DNA from: CAIVSN01 sp031539165
GTDB lineage: Bacteria; Patescibacteriota; Gracilibacteria; BD1-5; UBA2023
NCBI GenBank assembly: GCA_031539165.1
Contig: JAVKLK010000005.1
Coordinates: 1 to 16,323, forward strand
Length of the DNA: 16,323 bases
Direction of reading: 5' to 3'
Position 1 is the first letter of the stretch; each line of letters begins with the position of its first letter. A model generated the notes under the pieces. The model did not search any database, was not told where the DNA came from, and saw nothing but the letters and a program-made list of their open reading frames with translations. Below are positions 1-8,386 of the stretch, piece after piece. The position numbers and the translations under genes were made by a program.

Positions 1-290
1 GTATTTCGCTTACTTCTCTTGGGGAGAAGCAGGGGGAAATGTGAGATGGGCCAAGGATTTTTATTTTTTGTACTTGGTTGTATCTTTTTTATTCTCACGA
101 AGAAGGACTTTCGCCTTCTTGTGTGTGGGTTAAGGAGCAATCACTTGAGGGAAAAACTTCACAAGAAATTTCGCAATCAGGGATTCTCAAAAATTGAGCT
201 CGCGTATCGTATGATTATTGAGCCTATTGTCAAAAGAAAATGAAACGAAAAGAATTTTGTGTTTCCTCTTTGTTTTCATACGATTTATTC
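1..290. other. Unassigned region upstream of ddl
   Basis: No gene can be called with confidence. With TGA read as glycine, two + frames stay open across most of this stretch. One of them runs from the window edge into ddl in the same frame, and a third frame is open from the edge to a TAA at 131-133. None of the translations resembles a family I recognise, so the C-terminus of a gene lying to the left, or an upstream extension of ddl, cannot be excluded. A hairpin lies at 96-123: AAGAAGG pairs with CCTTCTT around a 7-base loop, extended by CAC/GTG with one bulged G. No T-run follows it on either strand, so it is not a convincing terminator. Confidence 0.35.
257..284 (+). promoter_or_regulatory. 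Putative promoter of ddl
   Basis: A -35-like TTGTGT (257-262) and a -10-like TACGAT (279-284) are separated by 16 bases. The -10 ends six bases before the ddl ATG at 291, so transcription would start at or next to the start codon and give a leaderless mRNA. The hexamers are only moderate matches. Confidence 0.35.
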
Positions 291-1244
291 ATGAAAACTC
301 TCTTTATTCTCTGTGGATGACCGGGAAATGAGCACGAGGTCTCTCTTCGGTCAGGCAAGAACCTCTCAATTGCAGCACGCTCAAAGGATATTCCAACCGA
401 ACTCGTACAGATAAGTAAGAATATGGAATGGGTATTTGAGAGCAATCCTCTGATATCATTCAATTCACACGACGCACTGAATATACTCCAGAAGAATGGG
501 GGTGGCGTATTCCCTGTGATTCACGGGGAATACGGAGAAGACGGGCAACTCCAATTTCTGCTAGAACAAGCGGGAATTCCTTTTGTCGGATCTTCTTCTC
601 AAACGATGAAACTCACCCTAGATAAATCATCGTCGTCAGCCCTATTTCGAGAACATGGACTCTCTGTTCCTCAAGAAATTCTCGTGCGAAACCTTGAGGA
701 TATAGCATGATTTGATACTTTCCCTTGCATTGTGAAGCCTGTTGATGAGGGATCGAGCATATCCGTCTACAAAATCGCCTCAAAAAAAGAGCTTGAACCA
801 TGCATTCAAGAAGAACTTCGCCTACGTAATTCCGTTCTTGTACAAAAATTTATTCAAGGAAGAGAATTCACCTGCGGAGTTATTGAAGTAGATGGGGAGC
901 TCTTAGCACTTGAGCCGACAGAAATAATTCTCACACAGGGAACGTTGTTTGATTATGCTGCAAAATACACTCCGGGAGGATGTCTTGAGATTACTCCTGC
1001 AGATATACCAGCAGAACTTCGGAAGGAAATTCAAGAAACTGCAAAAAAGACACACCGTATAAGTAAGTGTTCTGATCTATCAAGGACCGATATGATTTAC
1101 CAATCTGACGGGACTCTAGTAATTCTAGAAATAAACACTCTCCCCGGAATGACTGAAACCAGCTTTATCCCCGCTCAACTAAAAGCGGCTTGATTTTCTC
1201 TCGAAGAATTCATAGAGAAAATTACTCGAAAAATCCTTCTCTAG
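291..1244 (+). CDS. ddl: D-alanine--D-alanine ligase (three TGA = Gly)
   Basis: This ATP-grasp enzyme joins two D-alanines for the peptidoglycan stem peptide in the cytoplasm. The 317-residue product has the family landmarks: an N-terminal G-rich loop ending EHEVSL, the HGEYGEDGQLQ segment, the IVKPVDEGSS ATP-grasp strand, the REFTCGVI strand, and the metal-binding LEINTLPGMT near the end. In-frame TGA at 318-320 (codon 10), 708-710 (codon 140) and 1191-1193 (codon 301) replace glycine. The first sits in the N-terminal GG loop and the last in the C-terminal AAGFS turn, both Gly in homologues. With the standard code the gene would break into three. It is the only + strand gene here. Its TAG stop overlaps the hisS stop in the shared CTAG at 1241-1244. 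The start is the ATG giving the canonical MKTLFILCGG beginning. Confidence 0.93.
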
Positions 1245-2590
1245 AGAGTTTCTTCCTGAGTAACTGGCTCAACAATAACCCAGTCCTTCCCTGGAACATA
1301 AAAATCAAGTTCCTTTGGGTCAACCATGCTGAGGACTGTATCAAGGAGCTCTGATATTTTCACCTCAACTTGTGTGCCTTTTTGCATATCCTTAAGTTGG
1401 CAGACTCCTTTTTTCGCCTCCATAATTCCCACTATCGCAACAAATCTCGCATTCAGACGATTTGCCTTTTTCATCTGTATCTTGAGGGATGGAGTTCCGA
1501 GAGAAAGAAGAGAATTTAGTCCACGGTTTCGTGCTTCAATCGAGAGAGGAAGCATGATTTTTTTTGCCTCATCTCCCAGCTGGATGAAGTAGAGATGAAT
1601 TCCATCTTTATTCCGGAGCTTCACCCCCGTATCCATGACTGCCTCTATAAGACGCTCTGCTCCAAAAGCAAATCCAACCGCTGGAATTTCTTCTTTATGT
1701 CCGAGGACTTTGGCAAGACCATCGTATCGGCCTCCTCCTCCAAAAGAATCCTGCGTTCGACCAGAACCATCCACCCATTCCCAAACCGTGTGTGAGTAGT
1801 AATCCAATCCACGAACGAGGGTGTGATCTTCTACATAAGAAACTCCGAGAATATCAAGATACTCTTTTACCTGACGGTAGAACTCTGCTGAGTCTTTTTT
1901 GAGGAAATCCGTCATTTTTGGGGCGACTTTGAGCAACTCTTTAACATCCTCATTCTTCGAATCAAGAAGTCGAAGTGGGTTTACTGCAAGACGTGCCAAA
2001 TCTACCTCATCGAGGAGATGTTTCCGAGCCTCAAAAAAACTCTGGAGCTCAAGAATATATTTTTCTCGCTCTTTGGGAAGTCCGAGTGTATTGAGCTTGA
2101 CCGTATACTTACCCTTAAGACCAAGACCGTCAAGGATAGAGCATCCTACGTAGATCATTTTCGCATCGAGAATAGGATCTATCTCTCCGATAATTTCGGC
2201 TCCAACTTGATGAAATTGTCGGTATCGACCCTTCTGTGGACGATCATATCGAAAGTGTGGTTCAATATAATACCAGTAGATAGGCTGAGGTTCTTCTTGA
2301 AGATTATTTTCAATATATGCGCGAAGAACTCCTGGTGTGGATTCTGGCTTCATGACGAGCTCTCTCCCCTTTTTGTCCGTGAGCTCATACATTTCTTTGG
2401 ACACCACATCAGAACCCATACCAGCAGAACGAACTACGAGATCTTTCATTTCCAGAACAGGAGTAGAGATTCGGGTGAACCCACTCTTTCGAAATTCATG
2501 ACGAACTACTTTCTTCACAAAATTAAAATACCGCTGATATTCTCCGAAGATATCTTGCATTCCTCGGACTTTTTGTGGAAATTCTGCCAT
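1241..2590 (-). CDS. hisS: Histidine--tRNA ligase
   Basis: This class II aminoacyl-tRNA synthetase charges tRNA-His. The 449-residue length is slightly above the usual 420-430. Visible landmarks are class II motif 2 (FRYDRPQKGRYRQF, about residues 113-126), the histidine-specific LVRGLDYYSHT (258-268), the GGGGRYDGL glycine loop (284-292), motif 3 (AVGFAFGAERL, 304-314), and a C-terminal anticodon-binding domain from about 330. No in-frame TGA occurs. Its TAG stop lies in the CTAG shared with ddl on the other strand. It follows the DUF4377-META gene with a terminator between, so it probably has its own promoter, but I could not find a clear one. No Shine-Dalgarno sequence precedes the ATG. 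Confidence 0.97.
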   Translation of the reverse strand: MAEFPQKVRGMQDIFGEYQRYFNFVKKVVRHEFRKSGFTRISTPVLEMKDLVVRSAGMGSDVVSKEMYELTDKKGRELVMKPESTPGVLRAYIENNLQEEPQPIYWYYIEPHFRYDRPQKGRYRQFHQVGAEIIGEIDPILDAKMIYVGCSILDGLGLKGKYTVKLNTLGLPKEREKYILELQSFFEARKHLLDEVDLARLAVNPLRLLDSKNEDVKELLKVAPKMTDFLKKDSAEFYRQVKEYLDILGVSYVEDHTLVRGLDYYSHTVWEWVDGSGRTQDSFGGGGRYDGLAKVLGHKEEIPAVGFAFGAERLIEAVMDTGVKLRNKDGIHLYFIQLGDEAKKIMLPLSIEARNRGLNSLLSLGTPSLKIQMKKANRLNARFVAIVGIMEAKKGVCQLKDMQKGTQVEVKISELLDTVLSMVDPKELDFYVPGKDWVIVEPVTQEETL

Positions 2591-2623
2591 GATTTGGATG
2601 ATTTACGTATACAATACTGAGAG

Positions 2624-2647
2624 ACAAAAAAGCGCACAGAAGCGCTT
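2624..2647 (-). terminator. Rho-independent terminator after the DUF4377-META gene
   Basis: On the minus strand AAGCGC (2647-2642) pairs perfectly with GCGCTT (2635-2630) around a six-base loop. A run of Ts follows. It lies between the stop at 2708 and the hisS start at 2590. Confidence 0.7.
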
Positions 2648-2707
2648 GATTGTCGTCGAGTATAGCAGGATTCGTGGGAAGCGCAAAGCAATTCGCGCAA
2701 ATCGTGG

Positions 2708-3451
2708 TTACTTGGTAGCTCGGAGCTTCCAAACAAGGACATCTCCTTTTCGGGTTGTGAGAGTGAGCTGTCCGTCATTGAGTGCATATCGAGCGCCTGC
2801 AAGATTCAAAGCCTGCTCAGCCTCCATAGCATCAGATTCACACCACATCATAGTAGATGCAAGACCTCGTGTGGCAAATGTTCCATCTTTTTTGAGAGAA
2901 TATGTCCCAAAGAATGAATTACAGAGCTTTCCGGTAACTCGTACCCCCGTGAAACGAATATGACCCCCGCTCGTAATAGCCTTACCATTGAGGCTCACGA
3001 TATCCCACTGTGTTCCCGCAAGTGGCTTCTGGTGGACGACTCGCTTCAGCTTGTAAGAAACGCTTGATCCGTCGGCAGGAGGGTTGACTACAGGCGTAGA
3101 AGTAACAAGCAATCGAGAAGTAATCCCCGGAACAAAGGTGAATCCTTCTATATTTTGGTAGAGTGGATATGCGGTTCCCCCATCTTCACGAACCGAGAGA
3201 CATTGCATTGGAGCTACACCGTTACAAGCAACCTGCTGAGGCGCAACCGTTATATAGAATGTTCGAGGAGTTTCCCATGGACGAACACAAGAGCGAGTTG
3301 CTGCATCCCATGTGTAACCAGCCGATGGCTTACATCCATGAACATCAGTATCTGCTCCAACCATGAGAGACTGGGCAGATACGCCAGAATACGCAGCAAA
3401 GGTACAGGCAATACTAAGAAGAACGCGAGACGCAGAAAGTGACAGTTTCAT
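2708..3451 (-). CDS. Exported DUF4377 and META domain protein
   Basis: This is a 247-residue exported protein. An N-terminal signal peptide with a hydrophobic stretch ends at VSA (about residue 26). A short segment with two Cys (about 40-52) follows. Next is a DUF4377-like domain (about 64-118; features VAPQQVACNG and IEGFTFVPG), then a META/HslJ-like domain (about 142-247; LAGTQWDIVSLNGKAI at its start, MMWCESDAMEAE in the middle). META domains occur in heat-shock and envelope stress proteins such as E. coli HslJ; DUF4377 is often fused to them, but the molecular function is not established. A terminator follows it. It lies downstream of the second fibre gene and HtrA, consistent with an envelope or stress role (inference). 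No TGA codon is used. Confidence 0.82.
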   Translation of the reverse strand: MKLSLSASRVLLSIACTFAAYSGVSAQSLMVGADTDVHGCKPSAGYTWDAATRSCVRPWETPRTFYITVAPQQVACNGVAPMQCLSVREDGGTAYPLYQNIEGFTFVPGITSRLLVTSTPVVNPPADGSSVSYKLKRVVHQKPLAGTQWDIVSLNGKAITSGGHIRFTGVRVTGKLCNSFFGTYSLKKDGTFATRGLASTMMWCESDAMEAEQALNLAGARYALNDGQLTLTTRKGDVLVWKLRATK

Positions 3452-3563
3452 ACAAGAAGAGTTAGAATACCCCCGTAGCGTATGAGAACTTTTTTCTTTT
3501 ACAAGAGGGGAAATTGAAGAATAGGTGAAGACTTTCTGAAGGGATGGTGAAGCAAAACTTGCG
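3452..3563 (-). other. Short intergenic stretch between second fibre gene and DUF4377-META gene
   Basis: I find no convincing terminator here. TATTCT at 3469-3464 could be a -10 box for the downstream gene, but no matching -35 is seen, so no promoter is called. Confidence 0.3.
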
Positions 3564-4571
3564 TTACAAATTCGCGTTCTGATGATACACTGTTCCAGTA
3601 ATCTTAAATGCTGTTCCTGTTGGATTCACAAACCATGCAGAAGCAGAGAAACCAAGATAGTAGTTTGATCATCCTGGATCGAGTTTTACCACTACATATC
3701 CATCAGAACTACAGTATGTGGAGATGGATACTCCATTGGCATAGTTGTTATTTTGATTGGAACCAACACAACTCCATCCAGAGTAGGTATATCCTACCGT
3801 ATCGGAGTTTATGGAAGCACTTCTTCCATAGTTGTACCCCTCAATAGATATGCGATACATGATATCTGTCCGGATTCGGATATTCGTTTTAATATGGATT
3901 TGTGTATTTGATCCATCGGTCGTATTCCATGTCAAGAAGTCTCGTTGGATTCGTCCAGCCTGAGAAGCAATTTCAGCGCTCGATTCAAATTTGGACTGGG
4001 GCATAGTACTTCCAACGCCGACATTTCCATTCGACTTCAGCGTGAGACTATTTGTTGCTGTAGCAATATCCCCAGGAGTACCCCCCACAAAAAAACGAAA
4101 TGCTTCTGGATTTGCGGAAGAGGTTTGCGAATCGTACGCAATCCATCCAGATTTATTTCCAGAAGTTCCCATAAATTCAATAGCAGGATGAGCCGCCTTG
4201 AGACTCAGGGCTTTTCCATATCAGGCATACAACGATGTATCTGAAGTTTCAATGGAGAGTTTACTTGCAGGGCTTGTGGTCCCAATTCCTATATTTGTTC
4301 CCGTATCAAAAATTTGAGAATTGGAGATATTGGCACCCCCTACTCCATACTTTGTGATAAAGTTTGCTGTTCCTGCGGCAATAGTGCGAGAATTGAGATC
4401 ACGAATATTGGCAATAACCGCATTCCATGCGGTTGCAGTAAACTGCGTTCCCGTAGTAACACTTGAACCCATACTCGCATCATCGAATGCCGCATAGGTT
4501 CAGACCGCTGTTGCAACCAAAACAGCAGCACCATACAGCGTCTTAAGGAGATATGATTGTGATTTGCTCAT
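3564..4571 (-). CDS. Exported fibre-like protein without S74 domain (three TGA = Gly)
   Basis: This 335-residue exported protein appears as fragments under the standard code. TGA codons at 4502-4500 (codon 24), 4223-4221 (117) and 3671-3669 (301) join them as glycine. An N-terminal hydrophobic segment (about 8-26) is a signal peptide or anchor. The middle carries phage-tail-fibre-type units of the NIGIGTTSPASKLSIE class, one near residue 96 and a degenerate NVGVGSTMPQSKFE near 185. The end is a beta-rich domain with two Cys (SGWSCVG, STYCSS) and no Peptidase_S74 chaperone. Residues about 70-110 parallel the large fibre at 8387-10321 (AGTANFITKY versus AGTANYMPKY, then NSQIFDTGTN versus NSQVFDNGTN), so the two are paralogues. 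The TAA stop is at 3566-3564. A leaderless-type promoter precedes it. Likely surface-displayed; partner unknown. Confidence 0.8.
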
Positions 4572-4577
4572 AGGAGC

Positions 4578-4605
4578 ATTGTAGCAGGCTCTATGGCTTA
4601 ATCAA
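4578..4605 (-). promoter_or_regulatory. Promoter of the second fibre gene, leaderless type
   Basis: A -35 TTGATT (4605-4600) and a -10 TACAAT (4583-4578, five of six consensus bases) are separated by 16 bases. Six bases remain to the ATG at 4571, so the predicted transcript starts at the start codon. Confidence 0.6.
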
Positions 4606-4622
4606 GAGAATACCCCGAGGAT

Positions 4623-5855
4623 CTATCTTGTTTCTCCAAGAGTAATGGTGAGGAGCTCTATTTTTTTTGTTTCCTTCTTCCAGATTTTGACTGTGATGGA
4701 GTCTCCTGGGAGTTTCTCGGCAAGAGCCTCCCGAACCGTGAAATGAGGAGAGAGTGACTTCCCATCAACTTCCAAGATAATATCACCAAAGGCAATTCCT
4801 GCTTTATCGGCAGGTGAATCTTTTATAACCGCGCTCTGAGAAGCATTCGCATCAAGCCCCCCCACTCGTGCCCCCTGCATTTCTGGAAGATTCGCACTTC
4901 GGGCGATACTTGGGGTAATCGAAGCGAAGCGGATTCCAAGAAATGGTCGCTTTATCTGTCCGTATTTTGCCACAGAAGTAATCATTGCATCCACAACCCG
5001 AGAAGAAAGAGGAAGCGCAAAACCAATTCCATTGGCTCCTGCGGAGACCGCTGTATTAATACCGACAACTTTTCATTGAATATTTAACAGTGGTCCTCCA
5101 GAGTTTCCGGGATTAATCGCTGCATCTGTTTGAATGAGTCCAGAAAGCGCTTCCGATTCACCAGAAGGGTTTTCGGCTTGGATTTGGCGACCAAGACCAG
5201 ATACCACACCAAATGTGACCGTATTCTGAAACTCAGCGAGAGCATTCCCAATTGCTACAACAAAGGAACCAATACGAAGTCCTGATTGACTCTCTATAAA
5301 AGAGAGTGGGATTGCCTCATTGTAGGGTTCTGTCTGAGTTTTGAATGCACGAATTACTGCCAAATCAGTAATGGGATCATACGCAAGAACTTTCCCGATA
5401 AGCTCTCGTCCGTCAGCGAGTAAAATAGTATATTCTGCATTCGGGTCACTTACAACGTGCTTATTGGTAAGAATATACCCTTCCTTTGAAACAAAAAAAC
5501 CAGTTCCCCCACCGACCTGACGTTTCACCGTTCCAGCAGGCTCATAAAAAAATCCAAAAGGATCGGTCTTATAGGTTTGGACTTGCTTCGTTACAATAAT
5601 AGATACAACCGAGGGGCTCACACGGTTTGCAATCTGAGAAATGGCGGATTCCAAATCAGAGAGTGCCCCTGTGAAAGAGGAGGAGGACACATGATTGTCA
5701 GAAAGAGTGTCCACTCCTGATATACTAGCGCTCGAGGTCGTATCCCGAGAAGACGAAACATTCCCCGCAATAAAGCGCACCATCAAAAAGGCGGAAGCTG
5801 CCGAAACAATCAGACAAAAAAGAACAGAGATGAAAAAAAGACGAGAGAATTTCAT
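4623..5855 (-). CDS. HtrA/DegP-type serine protease with PDZ domain (one TGA = Gly)
   Basis: This 410-residue membrane-anchored protease handles misfolded envelope proteins. An N-terminal membrane segment (about 5-27) and a Ser-rich linker lead to the trypsin-like domain. The catalytic triad is visible: His133 in LTNKHVV, Asp164 in ITDLAVI, and Ser252 in NPGNSGGPLL. The strand after the active site reads NIQ-(TGA)-KVVGINTAV, with TGA at 5075-5073 (codon 261). HtrA proteins have glycine there. A single PDZ domain follows (about 295-405; features PFLGIRF, IAFGDIILEVDGK). The stop is TAG at 4625-4623. It begins 22 bases after the YmdB-like gene, but a promoter within that gene's end suggests separate expression. 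Neighbouring exported fibres and a lipoprotein are plausible clients (inference). Confidence 0.94.
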
Positions 5856-5860
5856 ACAGT

Positions 5861-5888
5861 ATTACAGAGAGAAATGTTTACGCTTCAA
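5861..5888 (-). promoter_or_regulatory. Putative promoter of htrA, leaderless type
   Basis: A -35-like TTGAAG (5888-5883) lies inside the end of the upstream coding region and a -10 TGTAAT (5866-5861, five of six) follows after 16 bases. Five bases separate it from the ATG at 5855. Confidence 0.45.
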
Positions 5889-6684
5889 GTACGCGTATTT
5901 TTTCGCAGTATACACAGGCACCATTAAGAATCTCAATAAAAACTCCACAAACAACCCCCGGCCCCATATCGGTTTCTCGCTTTGGAGAGAAATGACCCGT
6001 TCCACTGACAAATGTAGGAATCCAACTCGAAAATTCCTGCCCGATTGATGAGTGAAGAGCTCCCGTCATACCAACGTCTGTCATGGCTCAGGTTCCTGAC
6101 GGAAGAATTCGGTCATCGTTCGTTTGAACGTGAGTATGCGTTCCGTATTGAAAAGACACTCTTCATGAGAGCCATTCCGCCATACAATAGCTCTCTGCGG
6201 TGCTTTCACGATGGAAATCTACAATGATGCCATCATACTTTTGGAGTGGATGGTCTCGAAGTAGCTCATCCACTTTGAGAAACGGATTATAGACATCATC
6301 TTTGAGGAAATTCCCTGAGATGAGGTTGATGACGAGGAGGGTGAGATTTGATTTGGTAAATGCTCGAATTCATACTCCTGGAAGCTTGTATGCCTCAGAT
6401 TCATAAAAATTTGCTGGTCGCAACTGAGGAGAGTCGGGCGCATTCATATACTCCGCAATGACATCCATTTGAGCAAAGCTGTGATTTCCCCCGGTAAATA
6501 TATCCACCCCTAAAGCTCGGAGCTCTTCCAGATGTTCTGGGATGGGACCTTTTCCATTGGTGAGATTTTCACTGTTTGCCACAACAAAATCCGGCCCATA
6601 CTTCTCTCGAAGATCCGGAAGATAGCGTGCCATGAGCTGTCTCCCCTTTTTTCCGTAGATATCTCCAAAAATAAGAACTTTCAT
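5878..6684 (-). CDS. YmdB-family metallophosphoesterase (three TGA = Gly)
   Basis: This 268-residue cytoplasmic enzyme belongs to the TIGR00282/YmdB family; characterised members hydrolyse cyclic nucleotides such as 2',3'-cAMP. Metal ligands are visible: Asp8 in LIFGDIYG, Glu39 and Asn40 in ANSENLTNGKG, Asn67 and His68 in GGNHSF, and then DFHRE and GTHTHVQT further on. The C-terminal MTDVGMTG is the family signature. Three TGA codons at 6372-6370 (codon 105), 6165-6163 and 6090-6088 fuse what would be fragments into one full-length protein, each at a Gly position (for instance WLSGRVS and PSGTGAMTD). The stop is TAA at 5880-5878. The ATG at 6684 is chosen because it gives the canonical MKVLIFGDI start and follows a leaderless-type promoter. 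Confidence 0.93.
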
Positions 6685-6690
6685 GCCCGA

Positions 6691-6718
6691 AGTATAGCCC
6701 GAAAGTTCAGAATGCCAA
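6691..6718 (-). promoter_or_regulatory. Promoter of the YmdB-like gene, leaderless type
   Basis: A -35 TTGGCA (6718-6713, five of six) and a -10 TATACT (6696-6691, five of six) are separated by 16 bases. The -10 lies six bases before the ATG at 6684, so the mRNA would begin at the start codon. Confidence 0.65.
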
Positions 6719-6734
6719 GCTCTTTGCTCTCCTG

Positions 6735-7175
6735 TTACGAAAGCTCTCGAAGAACTCGATCGGCATGTCCAGTCGCCCGAACAGAACGCCATTCTCGGAG
6801 CACATTCCCCTGAGCATCGAGCACGAATGTAGAGCGCAGAAGTCCGAATATTATCTTCCCGTACAAGTTTTTCTCTCCCATGACAGAGAATGCATCACAC
6901 AACTCACCCGTATCGGCAATCAAAGGAATAGCAAGTCCACAAGTATCCTGAAAATGCGCATGAGATGCTTCATCATCACGAGAGACTCCAAGTACCTGAA
7001 TGCCAAGTTCTTGGAATTGAGGGAGAAGTCGAGTGAAATCCTGAGCCTCTAACGTACAACCAGGAGTATTATTTTTTGGATAAAAATAGAGGAGCGTCTT
7101 CGGAGAACGAGCAAGAAGGTCAGAAAACTGAATGGTCTCCGAACTTCCGCCAGGAGAAACCAGCTGAATAATCAT
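6735..7175 (-). CDS. bcp: Bcp/PrxQ-type peroxiredoxin
   Basis: This is a 146-residue thiol peroxidase of the AhpC/TSA fold that reduces hydroperoxides. The peroxidatic Cys40 lies in YPKNNTPGCTLEAQDF, the Bcp/PrxQ motif. The second Cys found five residues later in classical PrxQ is absent (Ala/Gln there); Cys79 and Cys93 are other candidates for resolution, or it may act as a 1-Cys enzyme. The RSTFVLDAQGNVLREWR strands close the fold. The ATG at 7175 is preferred over an in-frame ATG at 7214, because the earlier one overlaps the lipoprotein gene and adds a Gln/Asn/Leu-rich extension unlike the family. It starts seven bases after the lipoprotein stop, so the two probably share a transcript. No signal peptide is seen. 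Confidence 0.88.
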   Translation of the reverse strand: MIIQLVSPGGSSETIQFSDLLARSPKTLLYFYPKNNTPGCTLEAQDFTRLLPQFQELGIQVLGVSRDDEASHAHFQDTCGLAIPLIADTGELCDAFSVMGEKNLYGKIIFGLLRSTFVLDAQGNVLREWRSVRATGHADRVLRELS

Positions 7176-7182
7176 GGAATTA

Positions 7183-7971
7183 TTATTTAACAATAGCAGG
7201 GGCTGTTGGTGCATTACCAGAAGCCGTCTGTGTCACTGGTGCGGCAGGAGAGACAACATTCATACTCTTTTGCATCTTCTCCATCTGAGTTTGCATTTCC
7301 ATGCGTCGAGCGGCATCCTGAACGCACACCTTCCGAGCATCCTCAGCATTGAGCATCTTACAGAGTTCTTGAGCATCACGACCTCCCGGCATTCATCCAA
7401 TTACCTGCATGACACATCTATCTCGAGGTTCACCCAATCCAGGAAGTAGCTGTCCACTTCCACTCTTTTGTCCTGATGAAAGAACATCACAGAGTTTTGG
7501 ATCCTTTTCTGCAATTGCCTTTGCTACAGTGACTTGTTCTGTACAGAGAGTCTTTGAGCCATCGGGGAGAGAGGCGCACAGAGAAGGATCTGCCTTCTTT
7601 TTTGCAATCTCAACCGTTACAGAAGAGGTACACGCATCTCGGAGCGATGCATCTTTGAAATTATTACAAACATCCGCAGTGTCTCCTTGTGCATAGCTAC
7701 TGATAACTTCACTGGCACATGACTGTACCATTCGTGCCATACAACCCTTAAATACGGTCTCATCTTTGATTTTTTCTCCAACTTTTTCTATCGTTTCAGT
7801 GACAGAAGGGGCTTGTTGGTAAGGATCTACCATGCTCGGCACTTGAGCGGATGGCATGTTTCACCCCGTACCAGCTGTCGGCGGATTTACTGGAGATTGG
7901 GAAGAGGTGCAAGAAGCCAAGAGAAGCGACGCAGCAACCATGGCCGTACAAAGAATGGCAGTTGATTTCAT
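7183..7971 (-). CDS. Cys-repeat lipoprotein (two TGA = Gly)
   Basis: This is a 262-residue predicted lipoprotein. The signal peptide ends in a lipobox LASC with Cys21 as the lipidation site. A Pro/Thr/Ser/Gly-rich linker follows, then a helical region with repeated Cys pairs: VCNNFKDASLRDAC, LCASLPDGSKTLC, LC...RC (longer insert) and LCKMLNAEDARKVC. The units share an A-x-x-(K/D)-D-x-x-L-C type beginning and run to about residue 220. The tail is Met/Gln- and then Ala/Thr/Pro-rich. TGA at 7863-7861 (codon 37) and 7395-7393 (codon 193, in VIGGMPGG) are glycine. I do not recognise a named family; similar Cys-pair helical repeats are common in uncharacterised CPR and archaeal exported proteins. 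The adjacent peroxiredoxin may be relevant to thiol chemistry, but that is inference. Confidence 0.82.
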
Positions 7972-7989
7972 AAGCAAAAGGTTACGAGA

Positions 7990-8016
7990 AGTATACGTGA
8001 CTTGTTCGAATTGCAA
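7990..8016 (-). promoter_or_regulatory. Putative promoter of the lipoprotein gene
   Basis: A -10 TATACT (7995-7990) is preceded by a weak TTGCAA at 15 bases. The start codon is at 7971, which would give a leader of about a dozen bases. It lies just after the stop of the upstream small secreted protein. Confidence 0.4.
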
Positions 8017-8382
8017 CTATGGAAGGAAGTCGCAGCGCATTTCGGATCCAGAAAGCTGCACCGAAGTATTGAGCGAGAGCCGTGTCCAGTAATCATTTCC
8101 CAAAACGGTCGAACCAGAAGGGCACGCCGTAATTCCTGGACTTGGGTATATTACCTTATGTACTCGGATGCAGGAGTTGCGAATATTTGAAGTGGTGGCT
8201 CGATAGAAGTCACTGGAATAGTTCTCCGGTGCAAAAATTGTCTGACCGCACCCATTATAGATACGATAGTAATATCCATCCGATCGATATATCGTAAGCC
8301 ATGCCCCGTTCCCGACTTGATATGCGAACACGGAAGAAACTCCGAAGAAGCAGGCAAGAATGAATGAGAGAATATATTTCAT
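8017..8382 (-). CDS. Small secreted protein with four cysteines
   Basis: This is a 121-residue exported protein of unknown function. The signal peptide ends VFA at about residue 20. The mature part is Tyr-, Ser- and Asn-rich with four Cys (NGCGQ, NSCIR, TACPSG, MRCDF), probably forming two disulfides outside the cell. I do not recognise the family. The ATG at 8382 is chosen because it gives a clean signal peptide and lies four bases after the stop of the fibre gene; an upstream in-frame ATG at 8406 would overlap that gene. The tight spacing suggests co-expression and perhaps a joint role with the fibre. No TGA is used. Confidence 0.75.
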   Translation of the reverse strand: MKYILSFILACFFGVSSVFAYQVGNGAWLTIYRSDGYYYRIYNGCGQTIFAPENYSSDFYRATTSNIRNSCIRVHKVIYPSPGITACPSGSTVLGNDYWTRLSLNTSVQLSGSEMRCDFLP

Positions 8383-8386
8383 GGCA

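Noticed and set aside
291..1244. ddl as a pseudogene with premature stops
   Set aside because: All three breaks are TGA at glycine positions and the frame is otherwise intact with all motifs; the same pattern occurs in eight other genes.
5878..6684. TGA read as tryptophan or selenocysteine
   Set aside because: Conserved positions are glycine, Trp is written TGG throughout, and TGA is too frequent and too varied in function for selenocysteine.
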